Source: Tetracentron sinense
Lineage: Eukaryota; Streptophyta; Magnoliopsida; Trochodendrales; Trochodendraceae
Direction: 5' to 3'
DNA length: 64,000 bases
Assembly (NCBI GenBank): GCA_015143295.1
Contig: CM026554.1
Location: forward strand, 52,574,627-52,638,626
In this document: one piece after another, positions 48,581 to 59,984 of the stretch
How the letters are laid out: the number at the start of each line of letters is the position of its first letter
How positions within the stretch are numbered: position 1 is the stretch's first letter
Position numbers and translations under genes: made by a program
Notes under the pieces: generated by a model
The model's input: the letters and a program-made list of their open reading frames with translations, nothing else
The model's database searches: none
Told to the model about the DNA's origin: nothing

Positions 48581-48993
48581 AGAGATACTAATGAGTCATG
48601 CTCATTGAAACTTGTAGTGAGCGGTCCCTCTAGAAAGATGACAGGTGGTGGCATAGTTTTTTGACTCCGGTCGTTGGTTGTTAAGTTAGGTCCATTTGAG
48701 ACACATTTCAAAAAATCAGTCTGATCAAACATTTTTAGATTTTCGATTAAACCCTAGTTTGCATAATTAACCCCTTAGGGTTCACTAGACCCTACTTAGG
48801 ATATAGAAATGACTGATCTTCCCTTCTTCAATTGGATGGTCTATAAATGTCTCATTGAGCAAATTTTTTGACGCGTGTCTCTCGAGTAACCCGTCTTGAC
48901 ATCCAACGGTCAGATTCCGAAATAACTTACCACATGTCACATTATTAGAGACCGCTCATTACAAGCTTCAATGAGCATGACTCATTAAAATGC

Positions 48994-48997
<4 letters not shown>
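48581..48997. mobile_element. MITE nested in the hAT-like element
   Basis: Left GATACTAATGAGTCATGCTC then ATTGAAACTTGTAGTGAGCG; right CGCTCATTACAAGCTTCAAT then GAGCATGACTCATTAAAATG, inverted over about 60 bases. Flanked by AT microsatellites (48569-48578 and 48997-49027), so it may have inserted into an AT repeat, and the duplication cannot be read. Confidence 0.8.
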
Positions 48998-49029
<32 letters not shown>

Positions 49030-49227
49030 CAAGCGGAACTGAGCCCTAATCGAGCCGAGCCGAATCAAGCAAGGTCTGGCTTGTTAAATATTTGAGCTCT
49101 AATAAAAGCTTGACTTGATTCATTCGAGCCTGAAATGTCAGCTTGAGCTAGGCTCAAATGAGTTGAAGTGTAGTCGAGCCACCAAGCTAGCTTGGCTTGA
49201 GTGCAACCCTAGATGGATGGGTCCATC

Positions 49228-49753
49228 TAGGGTTGTAAACGGATGCGGATATTATCCGTATCCAATTTGTATCTGAATCTATTTAGTCAGATAATTATCC
49301 TAATAAATATCTTGCGGATCGAATTCGAATATATATACATATTTGGAAACTCAGGGTGTCCCCATCCCCTTCAGATAATAATTTTACTATATGTTTATAA
49401 TCGGAAACGAATTCGGATGCTAGTATATCTGATCCAATAAATAGTCGACCGATTATATAATATATATATATATATAAACAATATATTTTAAATTTATAAA
49501 ACTAATAAAACCTTTAAAATATATTTTTTTAATAAAAAATTATATATTTTTTAATATTAATTTATATATTTTTTAAACTAATCGGATAATTCGGATACTA
49601 TCTGAATTCGAATATTTTAATCGGAGTCAGATACGGATATCATATTTCACTATCTGCTGGATATTTATTCGGATTTGAATATTCGAATATGTAATCGGAT
49701 ACAAATTCGGATATACCACTATCTGGTCTGAATCCGCTCTGTATACAACCCTA
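49228..49753. mobile_element. hAT-like non-autonomous element (GGATATCCG-rich), 526 bp
   Basis: Starts TAGGGTTGTAAACGGATGCG and ends CCGCTCTGTATACAACCCTA. Perfect 8-bp duplication GGTCCATC at 49220-49227 and 49754-49761. Inside are many ATTCGGATA / TATCCGAAT words. It abuts the previous element: the duplication of that element ends at 49219 and this one begins at 49220. Confidence 0.9.
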
Positions 49754-49910
49754 GGTCCATCATCTAATTAATAAGTTTTAACTATTAGAATTAATATTTT
49801 TTAAAATGTTTTCCTAAAAACTAAGATTAGATTGTATAGTTTTCTCTCGTTCTTCGAGTTTCTCTCTCCGGTGGACTGACATTGAAGTATCTCTTCTGTC
49901 TGAATAGTAT

Positions 49911-51472
49911 ATGTTTTTAAAAATGGAAGACGGAAATCTAGTTGATGAATTGATGAAAATGTGTCTTACCAATGAAGAAGAAGATGACATAGTGGTGTCG
50001 AAAGTGGACCGAACAGAAGCAATGGAGGCTTGTGCTCTCAGCCTCTTGGATCATTTCTTGACGACGAAAACAATAAATATTAGAGCGGCAAAGAACACCA
50101 TGAGGATGGCGTGGCGTATGGGTGAAGATCTAATGATTAAAGAGGTAAGATATGGGATCTTACAGTTCAAGTTTGCTGCGGAATTCCAGTTGCAATGGGT
50201 CGAAGAACATGGCCCATGGAATTTCGATAATCATTTGCTTTTGTTGAGGCGGTGGGAACCAGGTTTATCAGTAAACACTACAAGATTCATGACAGCCTCT
50301 TTCTGGATACAGGTATTGGGGGGTGCCATTCGAACTTATGACTGAGGACGTGGGAGCAGATGTGGGAAAGAAGGTGGGTCGATTTATTAAGGCAGATGAC
50401 AGAGCTCAGGCAATGGAAAACGCGAGCTTCCTTCGTATAAGGGTGGAGATACCGATTAATAGGCCTATCTGTCGAGGAGGCTTCTTAAGAAATTCAGATG
50501 GTTCTAGGGCATGGGTTGATTATCGATACGAGAGACTACCCATCATCTGTTACAGATGTGGGCACCTTGGGCATCAAGTGCCCCAATGTTCAATCAGGCC
50601 ACCGGTTCAGGGAATTATTGAAGATTTCCAATATGGAGATTGGTTAGGGGGAAAACAAACAGTAGAGATATGTCCTAACGTCCTTGGATGACTCAGCTAC
50701 ATGCTGAATGGAGAACAATTGAATCGGGAGGAGAAAAAACCATTCACAGCCCGGAATTACGACAGAGGTTACCGGAAAAGAACACGGTGACTCCCATGAG
50801 CTCTCAGCATGTCGTGAAGATTCCTCTCCAGCCATCCATAGCTGAATCTTCGACTTCAGATTTTCAAGGAGGGAATCATGAGATCCACGATTTGCCAGCC
50901 ATTACAAGGGAACAAGGAGCAAAGTTAGGGGGATCAGTTGCAACTTCCAAAACAGTTCCCTACGTGGATACACAGAGGAACGAGATAAGGCAATAGTATC
51001 CCATGATATTCAAATTCCTATTAAGGATAATGATAACATCCTTTTAGGAAAGCAAGAGATTTCATATGAAGGAAAGTTGCACACGGTCACAGAGGGGCAA
51101 TTGGGTAAAAGTCTCCATGATGAGCCATGCATTACGATAGGTGGGGGATCATCTGATAACCAAAATGCCCCAATTGAAAAATCTTCACAGTCACAGATAC
51201 AGAACGTCTACCAACTAGCAATTATGAAGGTTCAAAAAACTGAGAAGGGTATGTGGAAGAAGATATCCAGACCGGAATTTATGCATTGGGAGAAAGGAAA
51301 GGAAGATATGATGCAAGTTGGAGCGAAAAGGGGTTTACAAATGGGACTAAAAAGTAATGAAGTAGAAGAAGGGCCAAAACAAAAAAAGGAAAAAAAGAAT
51401 GGTGATGGTTCACAACTGACAGGAAATTTGGGTAAGGCGGGCGTTGCAGAGCAGCCCCGCCAATCTCAATGA
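49911..51472 (+). pseudogene. LINE ORF1 (gag-like DUF4283 plus CCHC zinc knuckle), frameshifted
   Basis: Frame 1, 49911-50345: MFLKMEDGNLVDELMKMC at the start, then GPWNFDNHLLLLRRWEPGLS, typical of the DUF4283 domain of plant L1 ORF1. A G-run at about 50316-50321 seems to have gained a base; reading continues in 50323-50691 with FELMTEDVGADVGKKVGRFI and the zinc knuckle CYRCGHLGHQVPQC (C-x2-C-x4-H-x4-C). Further pieces at 50688-50996 and 51077-51472 are the basic C-terminal part. The protein would bind the element RNA. At least two frameshifts separate the pieces. Confidence 0.88.
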
Positions 51473-52164
51473 GGCTCTTAAGTCGGGGGCTTGGGAACCC
51501 CTGGGCAATTCGAATGGAAACAAAAACGGATGTTCGTAGAGTGACAAAAATTAAATTAAAAATGGGTTTTCAACATGCTCTGGTGATTCCTAGTATTGGT
51601 AGGAGTGGTGGGCTCTCTCTGATATGGAAGGATTATGTGGAATTGACAGTTCAAAACTACTCTCAATTTCACATTGATGCTAACATAAAATGGAGAAGTG
51701 ATCAAGAATGGAGACTCACAAGGTTTTATGGTAACCCGGATTCAACCAAAGGGAAGGAGTCATGGAATTTGTTGAAATTGTTGTGCCGAATGAATGGAAT
51801 GCCTTGGATATGTATGAGAGATTTTAATGAAATATTATCTAATGAAGAAAAACAAGGAGGTCAGCTTAAAACCCATCAGAGAATGCTAGATTTTTGGGAG
51901 GCTTTTTCGGAGTGCTATCTTGTAGATATAGGTTATAAGGGAGCTGATTTCACATGGAATAATATGAGGGAGGGTGAAGCTAATATTCAAGAGAGGTTAG
52001 ATAGAGCAATGACTTCTATGAGCTGGCTAGACTGGTTCAAAGGGTCTGGCGTGCACCATATCCCTTCCACTACTTCGGATCATGTTTTTCTTCTTGTTGA
52101 GGTGGTTGATCATTCTAGCCCAGGTAAGAACAGAAAGGTGATCCATCGGTTTGAGGAGAAATAG
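51469..52164 (+). pseudogene. LINE ORF2 part 1, endonuclease domain (damaged)
   Basis: Open frame of 231 residues. GLGNPWAIR is followed directly by METKTDV, so the usual segment between them is missing and with it part of the active site. Further on are RSGGLSLIWKDYVELTV, WICMRDFNEILSNEEKQGG, YKGADFTWNN and TTSDHVFLLVEV, the late motifs of the AP-endonuclease-like fold. It ends with a stop at 52162. About 200 residues that normally link it to the reverse transcriptase are also missing: the next recognisable residues are [19 protein letters not shown] from about 52178. Confidence 0.88.
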
Positions 52165-53070
52165 GCAGTTAAACTGGATGGCAGAATATAGACCTATCAG
52201 TCTTTGTAATGTCCTCTACAAGGTAGTGTCAAAGGTCTTAGCTAACCGTATGCAGGAGGTGTTATCTCATATTATTTTAGACTCTTAGAGTGTCTTTCTC
52301 CCCGGAAGGCTCATATCTGATAATGTGGCTATCGCGCCCCAAAATATCCCCTATGAGTTAAGGGATACTTTAGAGGTGACTATTCATACCTATTAAACCA
52401 TCCTGTAATGAACAAGGTAAACATGATACAATAATGCCAATAATCAGAGTGCAGAAGCTAAACATGAGTGCAGAAGTGTGAACTAACTTTTTCTTTTCTT
52501 CTATAACTCCAAAATAGTATTCTAAGTTAATATATACAAAACATATCAAGTTAAAAGTGGACATGCCCACCTATCAAAATACAAAATGAGAAACTCCGGA
52601 ATTCTCCCTTGCTCAATAATCACCCCCGTGGGGCCAATGGTCTAAGTCCCTCGCCTCGGCCTGAGGCTCAACTACTATCTCCTCATATGGTTATTCTTCG
52701 CCGTAGTCCTCCTCCACCCAAGGACCCAGGGCACAAATGTCAAAAGGGACCCGTGTACCTGCCAACATAAAAGTACGACTGAGTATGGAATACTCAGCGA
52801 GTACAAGCTACTGGGTAGCCATAGTAATAACAAAGCACAACGGTAATAACCACAATACACAGAAATCAATTTAAGCAACACTAGCAACATATGACATTTA
52901 ACATTGAAAATGAAGCAATATACATATCTTGACATGCGTGCATGAATGCAAAAACTTCGGTAAATCTCATATTTGGAAACCTGTTTCATGTTTCGGTCTT
53001 GCTTATGAAAATCATGCATGCATGTCTTGTCTTGTTTGGAATCACATGTCTTGCTTGTTCTTGATTTGTA

Positions 53071-53325
53071 TACTTGTGAGCCAGAGGCTAGCACCCGTAC
53101 ACTCCTGGGCTACCAACCTCCTTGACATTCCATTTTCTTGTGAGCCAGAGGCTAGCACCCTTCACTTGGGCTACCAACCTCCTTGACATTTCATTTTCTT
53201 GTAAGCCAGAGGCTAGCACCATTCACTTGGGCTACCAACCTCTTTGACATTGCATTTTCTTGTTTCCTTTACTTGTGAGTCAGAGGCTAGTACCCTCCAC
53301 TTGGGCTACTAACCTCCTTGACATG
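53071..53325 (+). repeat. Four tandem units of about 61-70 bp in the LTR-like insert
   Basis: Units begin TTGTGAGCCAGAGGCTAGCA at about 53074, 53139, 53200 and 53273 (the last TTGTGAGTCAGAGGCTAGTA), each with TTGGGCTACCAACCTCCTTG. Units 1 and 4 are the most divergent. Confidence 0.9.
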
Positions 53326-54269
53326 TACTAACTTCATTTAAATACCCGTACTTGAAAACATCGGTTCATGCATGCATGCGTGGATATGTGTGGCACTTGT
53401 AGAAATCATGATAACCATATGACATGAAGAATAGAGTATAGCATTTCAATTCATGGTATAAACATGTGGGAATTTAGATAATCTATATGGCATTTGATCA
53501 AGGTCATGGATTTGAAAGAACTACATACATTCATGTTTTCATACTCTTCATTTATTGAGGAACTTTTCATTTAGGCATTTAATCAAACACATAACATGCG
53601 ACATTTCATAGTCAATTCATTTTCTCTTATTAGTGCATACATTTCATTCAACACATCAAGGTGTATTCATTATTTGTAGGATACCCTTCCACCATTTTTC
53701 ATTACACACGGCCTTCATCGCCTCAACCTTCACCCCACACATCACTACACATTCATTCCATTTATCTTGTTTAGTTTAGGGACAATGGCGTAACTCAAGA
53801 AGAATGGATAACACATTATCAAGATCATCATTTTCAAAGGAAAACCTAGGTTATTGCTAAGGGAGTTAGTATGGTGTACAAACCTTGAGATCAAAGCTTG
53901 ATCTCGGATGGAAACCCTTGATTGAAATCCCAATGGTAGAGGAAAACCCCTTGCTTGAAGTATGTTCGATTTGGGGAAGAAACCCTTTGAGAAATACCTT
54001 GGAAACGCTGCCCTAGCTTCGAAAAAGGACTCCCTCACGAGCTTGAGGTTGGATTAGAGAAATCCAAGCTAAAAGGATGATCGTGGGTCTTCAAAACCCA
54101 TGATTATCTTCAAGATGATGCCCTAGGGTTCAAAACCCTTTATACTCTCTCACTCTCTCTCAAAATAATCTAAGTATGATGAATGAGGACCCAAAAGCTC
54201 GAGCAAGCCCTTATAGGCAAGGGTGCAATGCTCAAAAGATGAAAAAGCCCTTAATGAATTTCTGCAAAA

Positions 54270-54470
54270 ACGCGAAAGACCGAGCGATCGGTGGTCAGAA
54301 CCGAGCGATCGGTCACCTATCGAGCGACTGGTGTTCTTGACCGAGCGATCGGTTGAAAACACCATCTCTGAAATTTTTTCCCATACGAAAAAGTTAACCA
54401 GTCGATAAATACCGATCGATCAGTTATGGACCAATCGATCACTGCTATGGACCGAACGATCGGTCATCTG
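54270..54470. repeat. Cluster of near-palindromic ACCGAGCGATCGGT words
   Basis: About eight copies or variants within 200 bases: GACCGAGCGATCGGT, AACCGAGCGATCGGTCA, TCGAGCGACTGGT, GACCGAGCGATCGGTT, ACCGATCGATCAGT, ACCAATCGATCACT, GACCGAACGATCGGTC. Spacing is uneven, 20-40 bases. It is in the 3' quarter of the LTR-like insert. Confidence 0.9.
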
Positions 54471-56960
54471 CAAATTTTGACCCTGAGTCAATTTTTCACC
54501 CATTCCCACTACTTGGACTTATTCCACTCATATTCTAACATCTCCTAAATATGACTAGGACCCTTCCAAGGCCATGGTACATTACTAAATATTTTATTTA
54601 GTTATTTTATGACATTCTTGCAAAGTTTCCAAAGGTTTCCAATTTCTCATTTCATGAAAATTGGGGTTACAACGTATCATGCCTTAACATGCATTCCAAG
54701 ACATATTCAAAAGTTCCGGGGTGCTGCAGTGGCAATTACATATGAATTAATGCATACAATGAAGCAAAAGAGGAAAGGCAAAATGGGATGGATGGTAATG
54801 AAACTTGATATGAGTAAGGCATATGACAGAGTAGAATGGAGTTTTTTTGAAGGAGGCTATGAGTAAATTGGGCTTCGATAATAAATTGGCCGACCTTATT
54901 ATGACCTTATTATGAGTTGTGTAACTACTCCAACATACTCAGTTCTTATCAATGGATCTCCACAGGGATACATTAAACCTACCCGAGGTCTGCGTCAGGG
55001 CGATCCACTTTCTCCATATTTATTTTTCATTTGCACAGAAAGATTATCAGCACTTTTAAGAGAAGCAGAAAAAAAAGACTTACTTCATGGTTTCTCATCA
55101 AGTAGGTATGGACCAAAATTTTCTCATCTTTTATTTGCTGATGATAGTCTCCTTATGTCCCAGGCTAACATGAATGAATGTCGTAACATTATCAAATTCC
55201 TGGAGGAATACGAACAAGCTTCGGGGCCAAAAAATAAATCGGGAAAAGACGTCAATTTTTTTCAGCCCAAGCACGTCTACTGTAGTACAACAGGAGATAA
55301 AAGATATACTAGGGATAACCAATTTGAACCTTGGCGAACGATACTTGGGGCTTCCGGTTATGGTTGGAAAATCAAAAACTCGTACTTTTGATGGCTTAAA
55401 GGAGCGGATAGTAAAGAAAATTAGTGGCTGGAAGGAAAAAACCTTATCAAGAGGGGGACGAGAAATACTGATAAAGGCGGTGGCCCAAGCCATTCCCGCT
55501 TACACCATGTCATGTTTCAAGCTTCCTAAAACATGGTGTACGGAACTGCAATCGGCCATCTCAAAATTCTGGTGGGACAAAAGGGCTCGGAACACAAAAT
55601 TCATTGGGTAAGTTGATCTAAGATGTGCAAAAAAAAGGTCAACGGTGGACTAGGATTTTGTAATCTCCAAGCTTTCAATTTGGCCCTTCTAGCTAAGCAA
55701 GGTTGAAGACTTCTTCAGAATCCGCAGTCTTTCTTTTTCCGAGTTTTTAAAGCTAAGTATTTCCCTCATGGATCTTTCATCAATGCTCACCTGGGTTCAA
55801 ATCCAAGCTTTATATGGAAATTTTTTTATGTCAGCTCAAAGTCTACTCCAACAGGGTATGATGTGGAAGGCGGGATATGAGAATAGTATAAATATTTGGC
55901 GCGATAAATGGACTCCACGTCGCCTATCCAGCTCCAGATGCTAACTATCCAGTAAGGGTTGGAGAGATAGTTGACTCAATGAGGAATCGGTGGGATGAAC
56001 CAATTCTTAATAGAGTATTTAACTTTCAAGATGCAGCTATGATTAAGACGATTCCGTTGAGTGACTTAAATGATCCAGATAAGATTATATGGCAACCCGG
56101 CAAATTCGGTGGGTTTTCAGTTCGGTCGACCTATCACTTAGCCACTCGAGGAAAAGATACAAAAAATCAAGAAAATGGAGCAGAGGGTTCTAATGCAGCT
56201 GTTATGAGAAGGTTGTGGAAGCGAATTTGGGGCCTTGGAATCCCGAGTAAGTGCAAATATTTTATGTTGAGAGCGTGCACCAATTCTTTACCAACTATGG
56301 CAAATCTATCCAAGCGAGGAGTATCATTGGAAAAATTCTGTCGTATTTGCCTTTTTCATTTAGAGACGGTGACCCATGCATTGTAGGCTTGCCCATTGGC
56401 TCGAAATGCATGGGCACTCATGAAAGGAAGAACTCAGAAGATGATTACTACCGAATATCTAGACTTTCTCCAAATTGTGCTAGATTTTGAATCTCAAGCA
56501 TCAAAAAAGGAACTCGAAATGGGGTCTATGTTGGCCTGGGCCATTTAGGATTCTCGCAACATCATGATTTTTGACAATTTCCAACTACACCCAAGTCAGA
56601 TTGTTCAAAAAGCAAAATATCTTCTCAAAGACTTTCAAAGCCTTGCAATGGTTCGGCATCGATACTCAAGTGATCTTAAAACAGTCCCTATGGAGACGGA
56701 GGCTGTTGGAAGATAAAGATTCCATTTTCAAGACCCCCTTTGTTTTGTTATTCATATGGATATTGAAGGGTCCAATCTCATATTGATCTATTATCTTTGT
56801 ATATCTATGTTTACTTTTCAGCAATAAAATTTCTACCTTTTATCAAAAAAAAAAAAAATTAGATTGTTGAATCCTAGATTAGTAAATTTTAACCACAATT
56901 AATAAGTAATAAAGGGTTTGCGTGATGTTGGCCTATGGGTAAGATTGAACTCAGATATTA

Positions 56961-57140
56961 TCCTAACTCCAGTGAACTTGGGCGGGTGGGACCAGCACTA
57001 ACATCATGGCAATGGCTACCTCTTAACCCGAGTCATGATTTGACAACCTCAATGACAAGCACACTTTTGTCATGTGAAGTGAGAGGCAGCCTTTATTTTT
57101 TTTCATTTATGTAAAGATATTAAGTATGATCAAGAGCTCA
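56961..57140. other. Unclassified intergenic DNA
   Basis: Contains GATTGAACTCAGATATTATC and CCGAGTCATGATTTGACAAC. No gene or clear element. Confidence 0.4.
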
Positions 57141-57378
57141 GATTAAAGAGACAACCATGAACAACCTAAAATATGCATTTTGGTAAGGTAGTTTGAAAAT
57201 TATAAATATAAAATAAAGAATTTCTGTCAATTAAATTTTTACCCATTTTCAAAATATTGATTAAAGAGACAACCATGAACAACCTAAAATATACATTTTT
57301 GGTAAGGCAGTTTGAAATTTTCCAATATAAAAGAAGGAATTTCTATCAATTAATTTTTTTTCCTATTTTCAAAATACT
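57141..57378 (+). repeat. 118-bp direct tandem duplication
   Basis: GATTAAAGAGACAACCATGA starts both copies, at 57141 and 57259; both end in TTTTCAAAATA(T/C)TGA. About 90 percent alike by eye. Confidence 0.9.
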
Positions 57379-58263
57379 GAGTTTTTGTTGCTTGATTATC
57401 TGTTCAACTAGAGCTCTTGTTCATAATTTATCTATGATGTAAACAACTTTATTTGAGCAATTCAAAGCATACTCTTACAAGTCTACTCACTTTTTTTTAA
57501 GATAATTAAATTAAGGATTTTATGTCAACTCACTCGTCTGGCCACACTAATTTATTTATTTTAATTATCTAAGAGGGTGAGAATAGAGTGAGAGTATGCT
57601 TAGCATTCCTCACGTTTGTTTAGCCCGGTAATAATAATAATAGGCCTCCTATATAAATGATTTGTCGATTTGTCTTTTTTGTGTTTTTTAATCCCAATAG
57701 ACGACCCAACTGTTGTGACCCAACAATTCTTAGGAGCTTCTAGAAAGTGTATTGGGTGGCTCTCGGGACGCCTAATGAGAAGGACTTGGGATCTTCTCAA
57801 TAACAGCTGGCGGGAGACTATCAGCACTATTTAAGTATTTGTACATCTTAACGATCAGACAAGTACTCTATTACATATTACATGACAATCAAAATTTAAA
57901 TTTTATGCTCGCTGTCTAAATCTCTCTAAATCTTTGTGCACACCAACAAACCAACAAAGGGAGGTGATGCTTTCAGAATTAATGCTGAGGGTCCGGTTTG
58001 GATGAGATCCCATGTGAATGAGAAATGTCAAGGCATACATAGTAGAACCTGTTTTGGGCAGGTCCCACTCACTTATTGAGTACAGTCTGTACAGATAATG
58101 ATCACATAAAAGATAAAATAAGAACAAAAATCTCTACTCAAACCATATGATGCAACTACTCACAAGAGTGTGACGGGTTGCAGGCTCATGTCGCACCTTC
58201 GGATATTTCTCTTGACCTAAAGTGCTGAGGACACCTCAAGCTCCAAAAAAAAAAAAAAAAAAA
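57379..58263. other. Intergenic DNA, no gene seen
   Basis: AT-rich and without a recognisable product on either strand. Short frames at 57600-57827 and 57903-58127 (minus) show no motif. A long A-run (58245-58263) adjoins the next element. Confidence 0.5.
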
Positions 58264-58520
58264 GGCCTCGAATTGTCTCTGGCAAAGCCAAAAAGGGCTC
58301 TCGGGGTTCCATACATTGTGTGACAGTTGGCAAATAAATGGGGGAGAAGTCATTCCATTTTCTTTTCCATTATTTTGACTTCTCCCCATTTGATATCTCT
58401 CCCCCTTATTCTCACACACTTATAGCCACCCCATGATTTTGACTTCTCCACCACTTGTCTCCTATTCTATGGAACCCCGAGATAAGTCCTTTCTGGCTTC
58501 GCCAGAGACAATCCAAGGCC
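58264..58520. mobile_element. MITE, 257 bp, about 50-bp inverted ends, in a poly-A tract
   Basis: Left GGCCTCGAATTGTCTCTGGC then CTCTCGGGGTTCCAT; right ATGGAACCCCGAGATAAGTC then GCCAGAGACAATCCAAGGCC, inverted. A second inverted pair, GGGGGAGAAGTCA and TGACTTCTCCCC, lies inside. Both flanks are A-runs (19 and 11), so the target was an A-rich site and the duplication is hidden in it. Confidence 0.85.
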
Positions 58521-59478
58521 AAAAAAAAAAATATTCCAAATTTACCTTTTGCCCGCATGCTGTTGTGCCTTAAATCATGCATGACAAAACAACATTGCTT
58601 GCATATTCCATGTTTGGCAACTGACATTTTTTTACACTTAGAACAGTTAATTAATTAATATGAATGCTACATTGCTCTCTCAAACATACTCCCCACATTT
58701 TAACAATAATGACAACTGTAATAATAATTAGTATTGTAACATTTTGATTTTACCTCCAATAATGACAATGGTAATAATAATATGCACTCACATTGTTCAT
58801 CTGTCTGGGTATCCCTGGGTGACTCGTGGGGATTAGTCGAAGTCTTGAACTATCAAATATGGTTAAAAAATAAAAAATAAACACTCTTCCTAGAATTACA
58901 TGATATCGTTCGCTCAAAATTGTATACATGACCTACCCGCCGAAAATCATTTTCATGATCGACCACTCGAATTCGTCATGGCGCGATAATTGTGCAAGTT
59001 GCGCCAATTACATGACAGAATTTCTAATATCTGAACCATTTGTCAAACCCTAAAGATAACCTCACATGGACTATAATTGACCTATGGCTTACACATGTCA
59101 TTGGCATTTTCAGTGAAATATAAATATACAGCCTCTCTTATTCCATCATATATGTAACCGCCCACTAGTTAATAGATTAACATCTCCATTAAGTGATAAT
59201 ATTTTTTAGAGGGTTTAAACAGTTTCACATTTCTATTTTATATAAAAATAACTTGAATAACACTTATTCTACGCACTTATAATAGTTTTATTCATTGCAC
59301 GTATGGCATTTTCTAGTGGTCACGTGATATTCTTTCATCATGGATTTTGAAGTCCCTCTTTGAATTTTGATTAGGTAAACAGTCCTTCAAAATTTTTAAG
59401 AGAAAAATAGAGAGAAATCTGAGTGTTGGAATGTGCGGTTCTACCTTACAATGACTATTTTATTTACCTACCAACATG
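58521..59478. other. Intergenic DNA, no gene seen
   Basis: AT-rich. The block AATAATGACAA(C/T)(T/G)GTAATAATAAT occurs at about 58704 and 58757. No other structure stands out. Confidence 0.5.
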
Positions 59479-59792
59479 TAGGGGTGTTAATGGGTCTTGT
59501 AACCTGTGAACCCGCCTGCCCGCTCTAGGCCCACCCGGCTTGGCCTGATTATTAATTGGGTTAGACTTGAGCTTGTAGGCTTCTAGCTACGCTTAGTCCG
59601 ACTAACCTGTCCGATTAGGCCTATTTGGTTTACGGACGAAAAATTGCACATTACTTTTTAGATGGGTCGGTCCGCCCTAATTAATAAGTGGGCTGCCGGC
59701 CAGGCCCGGCCCGGCCCTACCCATTTATTAGTTGGGCCTAATTGGGCTCGGTCTAATCCGGGCGGCCTAAACCCGGCGCGTTGAGATCCCTA
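59479..59792. mobile_element. hAT-like non-autonomous element, GGCCCGG-rich, 314 bp
   Basis: Starts TAGGGGTGTTAATGGGTCTT and ends GGCGCGTTGAGATCCCTA. Flanks are CCAACATG (59471-59478) and CCAACAGG (59793-59800), 7 of 8 equal. The TAGGG start and 8-bp duplication match the elements at 47987 and 49228, though the interiors are unrelated. Confidence 0.75.
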
Positions 59793-59984
59793 CCAACAGG
59801 AAGTGATCCCTCACGGGATTTCGATTTTGTCATTGCTTTCCTTCTTCAAAATGCTTAGGCTCCACACGATATTGGCGAAGTTTCAGTATCGGCCGCTGTG
59901 GTTGACCGAGTTGGATGGGCTAGTGTAGTCCCTTATATATTATTGGGAAGGGAAATGGAAAACGGACCCAAGGTTAGCTTAGAA

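Larger units (their letters stand above)
47987..49211. mobile_element. hAT-like non-autonomous element (AGCTTGAGC-rich)
   Basis: Starts TAGGGGTGTATTCGAGCTCA and ends CTTGGCTTGAGTGCAACCCTA, inverted ends. Target duplication GGTGGATG (47979-47986) and GATGGATG (49212-49219), 7 of 8 equal. Both flanks of the interior are dense in GAGCTTGATTTGAGC-like words. The centre holds a near-duplicated block (48365-48450 and 48452-48535, sharing ACAATCTTTAATAAAGAAAA), 26 C in a row, and a second element (48581-48997). Confidence 0.8.
52330..54728. mobile_element. LTR-like insertion (solo LTR candidate), 2.4 kb, inside the LINE
   Basis: Flanked by GTGGC at 52325-52329 and 54729-54733, a perfect 5-bp duplication as made by LTR-retrotransposon integrase. 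Removing it and one copy restores the LINE coding order NVA-ITYELM. It begins TATCGCGCCCCAAAA and ends TTCCGGGGTGCTGCA; these are inverted with each other over about 11-15 bases, with T...CA-type ends once one start base is taken as mutated. There is no protein inside. Alternative: a DNA transposon with short inverted ends; the 5-bp duplication argues for an LTR. Confidence 0.75.
52178..56760 (+). pseudogene. LINE ORF2 part 2, reverse transcriptase to zf-RVT tail (interrupted)
   Basis: Before the insert: [20 protein letters not shown], then FLPGRLISDNVA (to 52329). After it: ITYELMHTMKQKRKGKMGWM, LDMSKAYDRVEWSF, then PTRGLRQGDPLSPYLFFIC and the catalytic FADDSLLM near 55133. Then LNLGERYLGLPVMVGKSKTR, ISGWKEKTLSRGGREILIKA, and from 55979 WDEPILNRVF and FCRICLFHLETVTHAL, the zinc-binding region. 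There are at least five frame breaks. The RT motif itself survives, but the frame does not. Confidence 0.9.
49836..56857 (+). mobile_element. L1-type LINE retrotransposon, decayed, with a 2.4-kb insert
   Basis: Bounded by the direct repeat ATTAGATTGT (49826-49835 and 56858-56867), a perfect 10-bp target duplication, with a poly-A tail of 13 just before the right copy and an AATAAA box near 56822. Without the insert (52330-54728 plus one 5-bp duplication) it is about 4.6 kb. Order: leader, ORF1, ORF2 endonuclease, reverse transcriptase, zinc-binding tail. Frames are broken in many places, so it is not autonomous now. Confidence 0.93.
49762..56960 (-). mobile_element. MITE-like core copy split by a LINE (outer layer of nest)
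   Basis: Left part 49762-49835 reads AATAAGTTTTAACTATTAGA, then TTTTCCTAAAAACTAAGATT and AGATTGT; right part 56868-56960 reads TGAATCCTAGATTAGTAAAT, then TTTTAACCACAATTAATAAG. Joined across the LINE they give the full minus-strand order of the family (compare the element at 29185-29441). So the LINE landed inside this copy. Confidence 0.75.

Noticed and set aside
53071..53325. CRISPR-like array of four 60-70 bp units
   Set aside because: Whole units repeat with no repeat-spacer structure, and the DNA is plant nuclear; a plain tandem repeat.
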